64,000 nt of DNA from WTJH01 sp049889695 (GTDB lineage Bacteria > Bacteroidota > Bacteroidia > Flavobacteriales > Flavobacteriaceae). The position numbers and the translations under genes are program-made. The notes beneath the pieces were generated by a model, which saw only the letters and a program-made list of their open reading frames with translations, searched no databases and was not told the DNA's origin. Of the stretch, positions 45,995-54,900 are shown in pieces; the stretch's first letter is position 1, and every line of letters begins with the position of its first letter. The DNA lies in contig JBMHCX010000018.1 in the NCBI GenBank assembly GCA_049889695.1, positions 186,001 through 250,000 of the forward strand, in the 5' to 3' direction.

Positions 45995-48900
45995 ATGTAC
46001 CGACCGATTCTTTCAAAAGCGTTTTATAGAATTTCCACACTCCTCTTATTGGTCTCCTGTTCTTCAGATGACGGAGACCCCATAAATGTTCCGACTCCAC
46101 CCGACCCGGTTCAACAATACGTCTTGAGTGTGGCGGCTGGAGATGGGGGAAGCGTTTCAACCACAGGTGGAAGCTACAATGCGGGTACATCTATTTCTGT
46201 TACCGCCACTCCGGATAGTGAATATGTTTTTGTGGATTGGTCCAATGGAGCTACAGACAATCCTATAACTGTAACGCTCAATGAAAATGTTAGCCTAACG
46301 GCAAATTTCGTCAAGCGGAAATATCCATTACAAATCAACACTGAAGGAAGTGGTTTTGTGCAGGAAGAGATCATCTCCTCTGGAAAAAGCACCCCTACGG
46401 AATACAACTCCGGGACCGTTGTTCAATTAACTGCAAGCCCAAATAGTGGCTCTCTGTTCACGCTCTGGAAGGGAATTCCCTCGGAGTCTGGTGATGTTGT
46501 CGATATAAACCCTGTGGAAGTTGAGGTGAATCAAAGTTTAAATGTAACGGCGACTTTTCAGCGTATCATCCTCATCGACCAGGTGCCGGATGCTGTTGTT
46601 GGGAAATGGAAAATCCGAAGAGGCAACAGACGGCCTTCTGCAAATAAGTCTGCTGTACTGGAAGAATGTGATTTGTCTGAACTTATCTTCCGATCCGATG
46701 GCTCTTTTACCGCGATTTCTGCAACTGCAACCATCTCTGGACAATTCAGCTTTAGTGCCAGTACAACCATACAGCTGAATTTCCAACAAACCGAATATGG
46801 AACGCTGACCAACATTGTCATCACCGACGGATTCTTTAGTTTTTCTCTTCAACTGAACAATGGCTGCTCCGAAGAAGCGAGTAGTGATCGTGATGACACT
46901 TATGTAGAAGAAGAAGACCCTATAGACAGTACACCACCGACGATTTCTATTAGCGGTTCGCCGACCGTGATCATTCAAGTGGGAGATAGCTACACCGACG
47001 CTGGAGCCACAGCAACCGATGATGTCGATGGTGATCTAACAGCGTCCATCACCGTCTCTGGAACAGTAGATACGGCAACTGAAGGAACCTATTACATTAC
47101 TTACAGCGTAATGGATGCAGCTGGTAATTTAGCGACTGCTCAACGCCGAGTCATTGTAAGTGAAGCAGATGATATTATTCCACCTGTCATTAGCCTACAA
47201 GGCTCATCTACCCTTACAATTATTCAAGGGGAAACCTTTACTGACCCTGGAGCTACAGCTACCGACGAAACCGATGGAGATCTGACCGCATCTATTACTG
47301 TAAGCGGAACAGTTGATGTCGACACCCCGGGAAGCTATACAATTACTTACAGGGTAGCAGATGCTGCTGGAAACGAAACTTTAGCCACCCGAACAGTTGT
47401 TGTGGAACCACTCCCCGACACTACAGCTCCAGTCATTACACTTCAGGGATCATCGACCATAGTATTACAATTGGGAGAAACCTTTACAGACCCTGCGGCT
47501 TCTGCAACAGATGAGACGGATGGAGATCTTACCAGCTCCATTACCAGTTCCGGTACTGTGGATGTCAATACCCCAGGAACTTACACGATCACCTATGGGG
47601 TTTCTGATGCTGCTGGAAATGAAGCTACAGCTACCCGTACGGTCATTGTACAAGATACTGTCTTCATTGAAAATGGTGTCTGTAAGTGTCCTGGTGGAAC
47701 GGTGGGAGAATCAGTTACTATCGACGGTACCGAATACACTATAGTCGACGATAACACCATAGCTGATCAAATTGCTGCGGGGAATATCAATCTCTGTACA
47801 ACGCTAGTGACCGATATGGATGAGCTATTTTTAAACAATACCTCCTTTAATGAAAATATTGGATTTTGGGACACCTCCAGTGTAACTCGTATGCAATCTA
47901 TGTTTTTTGGGGCCTCATCCTTTAATCAAGACATCGGGGGCTGGGATGTTTCCAATGTAGAATTTACTACAAATATGTTCAATTCGGCGACTGTCTTTAA
48001 TCAGGATATTGGCAATTGGGATACCCGAAATTTCCGGGGAATTGCTGGCATGTTTAGAGAGGCCAGCGCTTTCAATCAAGATATTAGTTCTTGGGATGTA
48101 TCGAATGTGATAGATATGTCTCAATTATTCTACCTAGCCACAGTATTCAATCAGGACATTGGCCAATGGGATGTCTCCCAAGTAACCACTATGGATTTAA
48201 TGTTTGGTGATGCAGACGCATTTAACCAAGACATCAGTAGTTGGGATACTTCAAATGTGACGGATATGTCACATATGTTTACTGGTACAGCAATTTTCAA
48301 CCAAGATATCGGAAGTTGGGATACCTCCAATGTAACCGTAATGAGTGACATGTTTAACGGAGCTAGTTCCTTTAACCAATTTATTGGCGGTTGGGATACT
48401 AGCCAAGTGACAGATATGAACGCTATGTTTAAAGACGCCACAGTCTTTAATCAGGATATCTCCAACTGGTGTGTGAGTACTATTACCGCTGAACCAACTG
48501 ACTTTGCCACGAACTCTGCGCTTAGCGAAACCAACAAACCCAATTGGGGATCCTGCTCTACTGTTTCCACCGCCATTCGTTTTGATAATGGAATCTGCAA
48601 ATGTCCTAACGGCATAGTCGGAGAAATTCAGGTGATCGATGGGGTCGTTTATACGATAGTAGACGACATAACACTGGGAGTTGAAATCGCAGATGGGAAT
48701 GTAAACATCTGTACAACCCTAGTGACAACTATGGAAGGATTATTCGAAGCAAACACCACTTTCAATAAGGACATAAGTTTTTGGGACACCTCCAATGTTA
48801 CCAACATGAGAAACATGTTTAAAAACGCTGAAACGTTTAATCAGGACATCAGCAATTGGGACACGTCCAATGTAACGAACATGACTTATATGTTCTGGGA

Positions 48901-49804
48901 AGCTTTTGAGTTTAATCAAGATATCGGGGCTTGGGACGTTAGTAGTGTCACAAATATGGGGTGGATGTTCGACCTGGCTCGAAATTTCAATCAGGATATC
49001 AGTCAGTGGGACGTATCCAATGTCCAGATTATGAGTAATTTATTTGCCAATGCCTTTGATTTTAATCAGGATATCAGTGGATGGGATACCAGTAGTGCCA
49101 CCAATATGGACGATATGTTTTATAGGGCTACAAGCTTTAATCAGGATATCAGTCAATGGGATGTTTCCAATGTTACTAGTATGTTCAATATGTTTTATGG
49201 AGCAACTATCTTTAATCAGAACATCGGAGTTTGGGATGTAAGCAACGTTACAGCGATGAATGAGATGTTTTATGAAGCTACTAGCTTCAATCAAGACATT
49301 GGTGGCTGGGATACTGGAAATGTTACGGACATGGATCAGATGTTTAGTGGAGCAACTGTCTTTAATCAAGATCTGAGTGGTTGGTGCGTCGCCAATATTA
49401 CATCAGAACCAACCAACTTCGCCCTTAATTCCGCTTTAACGGCCGACAACAAACCCGTTTGGGGAACTTGCCCATCCAATGCACAAAGTTTTAGCATTGA
49501 TGTAACGGCTACCAGTAGCTCGAACTATACCCTTGGCGGAACCGACAGGAATGGATCCGTCTCGGGAAATGATCCGAACTTAAGTTTTAACATTGGAGAT
49601 ACCATAAACTTTGCCGTCAATGCAAATGGTCATCCCTTTTATCTCAAGACTGCTCAAGGAACTGGGACGGGCAATTTAATCGATGGAGTATCCAACAATG
49701 GTGCATCCAACGACACAGTTAGTTGGACTCCAACCACAGCAGGAACTTACTATTATCAGTGTTCTCTCCATAACGGAATGTATGGTGAGATTAGCATTCA
49801 ATAA
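45995..49804 (+). CDS. BspA-like surface lipoprotein with Ig-like, DUF285 and blue-copper domains
   Basis: A 1269-residue lipoprotein with lipobox LLLVSCSSDDG. In order: two beta-rich 'SV.T.GGSY..GTSISVTATP' repeats (about 40-190), a calycin-like domain starting VGKWKIRRG (about 200-300), three HYR/DUF5011-type Ig-like repeats (about 312-387, 391-470, 475-550), then two DUF285 cassettes of nine repeats each (about 608-856 and 912-1161), each with an N-cap (CKCP ... LCTT) and a C-cap (WCV ... WGSC or WGTC). Last comes a cupredoxin-like domain (about 1162-1269) with His1213, Cys1256, His1259 and Met1262 as likely copper ligands. It is exported as an outer-membrane-anchored lipoprotein. Its partner is unknown. 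Confidence 0.9.
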   Translation: MYRPILSKAFYRISTLLLLVSCSSDDGDPINVPTPPDPVQQYVLSVAAGDGGSVSTTGGSYNAGTSISVTATPDSEYVFVDWSNGATDNPITVTLNENVSLTANFVKRKYPLQINTEGSGFVQEEIISSGKSTPTEYNSGTVVQLTASPNSGSLFTLWKGIPSESGDVVDINPVEVEVNQSLNVTATFQRIILIDQVPDAVVGKWKIRRGNRRPSANKSAVLEECDLSELIFRSDGSFTAISATATISGQFSFSASTTIQLNFQQTEYGTLTNIVITDGFFSFSLQLNNGCSEEASSDRDDTYVEEEDPIDSTPPTISISGSPTVIIQVGDSYTDAGATATDDVDGDLTASITVSGTVDTATEGTYYITYSVMDAAGNLATAQRRVIVSEADDIIPPVISLQGSSTLTIIQGETFTDPGATATDETDGDLTASITVSGTVDVDTPGSYTITYRVADAAGNETLATRTVVVEPLPDTTAPVITLQGSSTIVLQLGETFTDPAASATDETDGDLTSSITSSGTVDVNTPGTYTITYGVSDAAGNEATATRTVIVQDTVFIENGVCKCPGGTVGESVTIDGTEYTIVDDNTIADQIAAGNINLCTTLVTDMDELFLNNTSFNENIGFWDTSSVTRMQSMFFGASSFNQDIGGWDVSNVEFTTNMFNSATVFNQDIGNWDTRNFRGIAGMFREASAFNQDISSWDVSNVIDMSQLFYLATVFNQDIGQWDVSQVTTMDLMFGDADAFNQDISSWDTSNVTDMSHMFTGTAIFNQDIGSWDTSNVTVMSDMFNGASSFNQFIGGWDTSQVTDMNAMFKDATVFNQDISNWCVSTITAEPTDFATNSALSETNKPNWGSCSTVSTAIRFDNGICKCPNGIVGEIQVIDGVVYTIVDDITLGVEIADGNVNICTTLVTTMEGLFEANTTFNKDISFWDTSNVTNMRNMFKNAETFNQDISNWDTSNVTNMTYMFWEAFEFNQDIGAWDVSSVTNMGWMFDLARNFNQDISQWDVSNVQIMSNLFANAFDFNQDISGWDTSSATNMDDMFYRATSFNQDISQWDVSNVTSMFNMFYGATIFNQNIGVWDVSNVTAMNEMFYEATSFNQDIGGWDTGNVTDMDQMFSGATVFNQDLSGWCVANITSEPTNFALNSALTADNKPVWGTCPSNAQSFSIDVTATSSSNYTLGGTDRNGSVSGNDPNLSFNIGDTINFAVNANGHPFYLKTAQGTGTGNLIDGVSNNGASNDTVSWTPTTAGTYYYQCSLHNGMYGEISIQ
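47818..48561 (+). repeat. DUF285 cassette A, nine 75-bp units
   Basis: Units end in FWDT, GWDV, NWDT, SWDV, QWDV, SWDT, SWDT, GWDT, NWCV. It opens after an N-cap (CKCP ... NLCTT) and closes with an Asn-Lys-Pro-x-Trp-Gly-Ser-Cys C-cap. Confidence 0.85.
48730..49475 (+). repeat. DUF285 cassette B, nine 75-bp units
   Basis: A second nine-unit block with its own N- and C-caps in the same gene. It shares the cap sequence (WCVANITSEPTNF) more closely with the second cassette of the neighbouring gene at 44350 than with the first module of that gene. Confidence 0.85.
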
Positions 49805-49941
49805 TCAAGAGATATTTTATTTAAAATCTGATAATCAATCATTTAATACAGAGTGGGACAGCCGCAAACTAACCTTGAATAAATATTTGCAATTGTTAGA
49901 TCAAGTCCGATTTTATTCACCTTAGCTTTCACTTGAAACTT

Positions 49942-49986
49942 TCCTACTTATAGCCCTATTAATTAATGATTTAAAGTAGGATTTTT
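49942..49986 (+). terminator. Candidate terminator after the second BspA-like gene
   Basis: TCCTACTT (49942-49949) and AAGTAGGA (49974-49981) pair over 8 bp around a 24-nt AT-rich loop, followed by TTTTT. The stem is short, so strength is uncertain. The rest of the 49805-50072 gap carries no clear element. Confidence 0.45.
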
Positions 49987-50072
49987 GGGCCTATTTTCTA
50001 TTTAAAAAGTTTGCTTTTCCATGAATTAGTATCGACCTTTGTTGATATTTTACTCACTATATAATTAGTCAT

Positions 50073-50957
50073 ATGAACAAATTTTTAAAGGCTTTATTGT
50101 TCCTCGTTTGCGGAGCTCAACTTTCCTTTGGGCAAGCCAACGTTACGTCTACTGGAATTTCAGTGCAGGGAATTGCGCGAGATGAAAATAACTCAGCACT
50201 CTCCAATGAACAAAATTTAGAACTCTCATTTAAAATCTACTATCTGGGATCAGGGAATAGTGAAGAACTAATTATACAGACTACCGGTACTGTAAACACC
50301 GATGCTTTCGGAGTTTTTGCAACGGTCATCGACATCAGCGAGGAAGCCTATGTGAAAATAGCCAACGCTGAAGCTTACTTAAAAATTAGCCAAGACGATA
50401 TCGTATTTACCAATGAAAAACTACATGCAGTTCCCTATGCGCTGTTTGCCAGTAATGGGGCGCCCACAGGAAGTATCATTGCACATACCAGCAATACTAT
50501 CCCAAACGGATGGCTCAAATGCGACGGAAATGCTATTCCTTCCGGGGCTGAATACCAAGCCCTGAGAGATATAGTAGGACAAAATACACCCGACCTACGA
50601 GGAATGTTTCTTCGTGGTTCAGGAACAGCAGACGGAGACTATGCGACCGGTCCCGATGTAGGGCAGTTTCAGGACGACCAAATGTGGCAACACAGACACT
50701 CCATCAACCTAACCACCAGTACTGCAGGAAATCACAGACACGCCCTTCCAAGAGATTCTGGGGGATCGGACCAAAGAGATCGTTGGCACTTGACCGGGTC
50801 GGGTAATGACGATGAAGGATTATCAGATAATGACTATACATCATCCGGATATGCAGGGAACCACACTCATAATGTTAGTGGAAATACTTCTTATTCTGGG
50901 AGTGGGGACGAAAACCGACCGGTCAACTACGGTGTTGTTTGGATCATAAAAATTTAA
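50073..50957 (+). CDS. Secreted phage-tail-collar-domain protein
   Basis: A 294-residue protein with a signal peptide (cleavage near SFGQ, residue 20). An N-terminal beta domain (about 25-125; ISVQGIARDENNSAL, AVPYALFASNG) leads to a tail-collar domain (about 131-181; IPNGWLKCDG, NTPDLRGMFLRG) as in short tail fibres. The C-terminal domain has three His-x-His motifs (207-209, 221-223, 264-266) and ends in NRPVNYGVVWIIKI. By analogy with T4 gp12, where an HxH from each chain binds a metal in the trimer, I infer a metal-stabilised trimeric fibre tip. There are no other phage genes nearby. It heads a five-gene operon, with a 3-bp gap to the next gene. Confidence 0.82.
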   Translation: MNKFLKALLFLVCGAQLSFGQANVTSTGISVQGIARDENNSALSNEQNLELSFKIYYLGSGNSEELIIQTTGTVNTDAFGVFATVIDISEEAYVKIANAEAYLKISQDDIVFTNEKLHAVPYALFASNGAPTGSIIAHTSNTIPNGWLKCDGNAIPSGAEYQALRDIVGQNTPDLRGMFLRGSGTADGDYATGPDVGQFQDDQMWQHRHSINLTTSTAGNHRHALPRDSGGSDQRDRWHLTGSGNDDEGLSDNDYTSSGYAGNHTHNVSGNTSYSGSGDENRPVNYGVVWIIKI

Positions 50958-50960
50958 GCC

Positions 50961-51896
50961 ATGAAAAGATATCTCTTCCTATTAGGGCTTGTGAGCTTTT
51001 CCTTCTTTTCACAGGCTCAAGCCATCGTTAACGGGTCATCTATCGCCATTCAGGGGGTTTTAAAAGATAATTCTAGTAATCCGATCAGTAGTGTAGAAAA
51101 CATCCCGGTGACTGTAATCGTTTACAATTATTCGAGCGATACGGCAACAGCGACAATTCTTTCCAAAAATGCTTCTGTCAAGACCGATGTCATGGGTGTT
51201 TTTTCATACGTATTGGAACTTACCGCTAGCCAGATTAGCAGTATGGTACAGAAACATGCATACATGAAGATTACAGCAGAGGGGACTACAATTTTTGATC
51301 AACAGCTATATTCGGTGCCCTACTCCATTTATGCTAAAAATGGAATGCCTACAGGAACCATTATGGCCTACATGGGCGATGAGCTTCCTCCCGGATGGCT
51401 CTGGTGTGATGGTTCTTCGGTACCAAACGATTATTTCCATCAAAACCTTCGGCAAATCACTGGGGGAACAACACCAGACATGCGAGCTCACTTTTTAAGA
51501 GGTACCGGGACCTCTTCTCGTTTTGGTAGAAATTGGTCCGGTCCTGGTATCTTAGACAAACAAGATGATCGATCCGAAAATCACCTCCATAGCATAAATA
51601 TCACAACTTCTGAAGAAGGAAATCACAGACATGCCCTTCCAAGAGATTATGGTGGATACGACCAAAGAGATCGTTGGCACTTAACCACTTCGGGTAATGA
51701 CGATGAAGGTCTTACTGATAACGATGCAACAGCCTCTGGATATGCCGGAAACCATACCCATACCGTGAGTGGTAATACGAGTTATCGCGGAGGATGGAGC
51801 CGATTAGGAAACGATTCCCAAGGCAGTGGTGGCAGTGGTGTCGATTGGGGAATGCGCCCAAAAAACATCGGTGTTAATTGGATTATTAAAATTTAA
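50961..51896 (+). CDS. Secreted phage-tail-collar-domain protein, paralogue
   Basis: A 311-residue paralogue of the preceding gene: signal peptide (cleavage near SQAQ), N-terminal beta domain, collar domain (about 129-181; LPPGWLWCDGS, TTPDMRAHFLRG), and HLH, HRH and HTH motifs at 208-210, 222-224 and 265-267. The C-terminal part from NHRHALPRD to NTSY is nearly identical to the neighbour while the N-terminal half has diverged. A glycine/serine insert (about 277-296) before the last strand is unique to this copy. It is probably a second chain of the same structure (inference). Confidence 0.82.
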   Translation: MKRYLFLLGLVSFSFFSQAQAIVNGSSIAIQGVLKDNSSNPISSVENIPVTVIVYNYSSDTATATILSKNASVKTDVMGVFSYVLELTASQISSMVQKHAYMKITAEGTTIFDQQLYSVPYSIYAKNGMPTGTIMAYMGDELPPGWLWCDGSSVPNDYFHQNLRQITGGTTPDMRAHFLRGTGTSSRFGRNWSGPGILDKQDDRSENHLHSINITTSEEGNHRHALPRDYGGYDQRDRWHLTTSGNDDEGLTDNDATASGYAGNHTHTVSGNTSYRGGWSRLGNDSQGSGGSGVDWGMRPKNIGVNWIIKI

Positions 51897-51905
51897 AAAA
51901 GGTTT

Positions 51906-54900
51906 ATGAAATTAAAATCTTTTATAAAGGCATGCGCCTTGTTGGGTTTCTACAGTAGCTTTGCTCAGCAAGAAGGTGTTCAGTCAGTGATCTCTGCAGC
52001 TGCTGAGATTAACGAATTTAACAGTATATCGATTACTACCTCGGCTTCCTTAAATACAGAGCCCAACACCACCTACTCATCCGATTGGGTAACTATTCTC
52101 CCTGGGGCAAACGCCTACAATGAAATCGATTTAAACAGAATTAGTTTTGCCCAAAGATATATTTCTGGCCCCCCACCGACCTACACCTTTACTGGGAATG
52201 CGATTGAACCTCAGAGCGGTGGAATATTTGAAGCCTCAACTACAACAGTCTTAGGGAACATCAAAGAGAAGTACTGGATCTATTACCAAAAAAAATGGCA
52301 AAACTATTATTACACGCTCACACGAGCCTACGCTGTAGCAGTAGAATTCCGTCTGAATAATGGAGATCTTCAATATCGCCAAGGCAATGCTAGAAATGGA
52401 TATTACAGAGCCTACAAAAATCCTCAATGGGCTCAGTATAATGTTGGTCTTCCAACCCCTGGAGCAAGTGATTTTAACGACACCTATTTCGACGATGAGT
52501 CCAATTGGTATAACTCTACAGGGGGAACAATAGGCAACAACTATCACAGGGTAGACCTTGTTGAAATCAACTATAGAAATAGCACTACAAATACAACCTT
52601 TAATTTAGCTGAGGCAAGTATGCATGTCGGAATTCCCTTTTTAGGAATTATGACAACTCCACCTTTCGATCAATCAGATCAGCTGACATACACCCAAGAC
52701 TTGTCGTATGACTTTGGATTTCCGTGGGGCATTTCCTATCTCCCTAAAACTTTCCAATTGTTTGGTTCCAATGGGGAAAAAGGAGTAACCGCATCTAAGG
52801 GCTACTACAGCGATAGAATTGAATTAGAATGGCGAATATTCAACAACCAAGATCGGATTACCGGATTTGAAATCTACCGAACGGAAGATCTTGAATCTGA
52901 CAACCCAAGTTGGGGATTGCCCATTAAAAATGTAAGTAGTAGTAACAATACTTTCACTGACCTAAGTACAGACGGCGGGAAATTATACCGCTATAAAATT
53001 AAAGCATTAGGAGTAGTTACCGGAGATCCAGACACCCTCTATGACACTTATATTGAAGCGATTGGATATAGAAACCCAACAGGAATCATTACTGGAAATG
53101 TGTCTTATGAAGGAGGGAATCCTGTGAAAAACGTAACCATTTCGGCTGTCCCAGAAGGAGGTTATACCGCCTTTGGCAGTTCGTTGTTGGTGCCTGCTAA
53201 CGGATATATTACCATTCCAAAATTCCATGAAAATTTAGCGGATAAATTTTCTTTACAAACTTGGGTCAAACCACGTTCTGCACCAGTGGCAGCAACATCC
53301 AACACCTTAAGCCCTGATATTTCCTTATTTTCTTTAAAATCTTCGACCGGGGAAATGTCCTATGTCCAATTGGGAATCGAGTCCCTAACTACACTCGAAC
53401 TCAGTTATGAAGATTATTCGATTGCTTTAAATGGTCATTATCCGAACGGAAAAATCGATAATAAAGGAGATGACATCATGGCTCCAGTTAGTGAATTCCA
53501 TGAGCAATTCAACCACATCAGCATCAATTTCAATGCCGATAATGATCCAGAATTTTTTGTCAACGGTCGAAAAATTGATCAAGATTACATTGAAACGATC
53601 AATGATTATGTAACTGAGAATATCGTCGCAGAAAATGCGTCCTCTACAGTGGCTACTTCCACGCTAACAATAGATGGAAGTGGAACAGTAGATGTGAGTA
53701 TGGATGCCCAAGGCAACTCCCAAAGTTTTATGTCCATCCTGATTGGTGGTGGTATAGAAGCCTATTTTGATGAGGTTCGTTTTTATAGCACCACGCAAAC
53801 TTCCGATGAAATCCTAAAAGACTTTAAACGCTACCTCAAAGGAAATGAAACCAATATTCATACCTATTTACGCTTTAATGAAACAACAGGGTTTTATTCC
53901 TATGACCTGGCCCACAAAGGCTTTACCTTCTATGGCAATGATGCTGAATTAAAATCCGATGATTTTGATGATGACGATCAGATGGCTTCTTGGGAAACCG
54001 AAGAGTCGGAAAAACCAACTTTTGAGCAATTGGGTATACAGGGAGTTACAGACGAAAACGGAAACTATGTCGTTGCTGCTGTCCCCTATCAAGGAACTGG
54101 AGAAACCTATTTAATTACACCTTCTTTAGGGAAGCACAAATTCTCTCCTAACCAAGAACTAGCGTTTATAGGAGAAGGATCTGAGGTATTAAACAACGTA
54201 GATTTTACCGATAAATCTTCTTTTACTTTCAGGGGACGCGTATTATACGATAGTCGAGGAATCTTCCCAGAGGGACCAGATTCCGATGATGTCACTGGAG
54301 ATATAAAAGACAATGAAGCCTACAACGCTTATGTTGTTGGTGATCTGAAGTATCCAAAGGGAGAATATTGGGCCGAATTTGGAACAGGTACAGAAAGTGC
54401 AACGATTGTCCGTCTGAACAGATATGCTCCCATTCCGCTAGAAGGAGCCAATATTTATGTAGACAATCAAATTGTTATTTCTAGTCAAAATCTGCCTATA
54501 GAAACGGACAAAGAAGGGCGATTCACCATCGAAGTCCCTATTGGTCTACACACTATAAAAGTGCTCAAAAACGGGCATATTTTCGAGCATGCTGGAAAAT
54601 ACCCGAAAAACGACACCATCATCGAAAATGGGGAAACCAAAGAGGTCGTTACTTTGTTTGATTTCTTTGAAGATCAGGAAGAGGAAGTCGTTTTCTTAGA
54701 TAATACCAAAGTCGATTATGTCGGAAGAGTTGTCGGAGGAACCACCGAGGCTGAAAAACTTCTCGGATTTGGTTTAGATGGCGTTGCAAGCTATCAGGAG
54801 TCTCCTACTTCGGAGGAAATTATTTACTCTTCTCAGAATAATATTGGTACAGCATCCATTACACTAGGTTACAGACAGCCTGGGGTGACCACCATTACCA

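Noticed and set aside
42950..49475. Regularly spaced repeats that could be taken for a CRISPR array.
   Set aside because: The 75-bp period is coding, keeps the reading frame and encodes 25-residue DUF285 units; there are no constant repeats with unique spacers.
50073..51896. Tail-collar genes as a prophage remnant.
   Set aside because: Both carry Sec signal peptides and sit in an operon with a T9SS protein. There are no capsid, terminase, integrase or lysis genes within the window.
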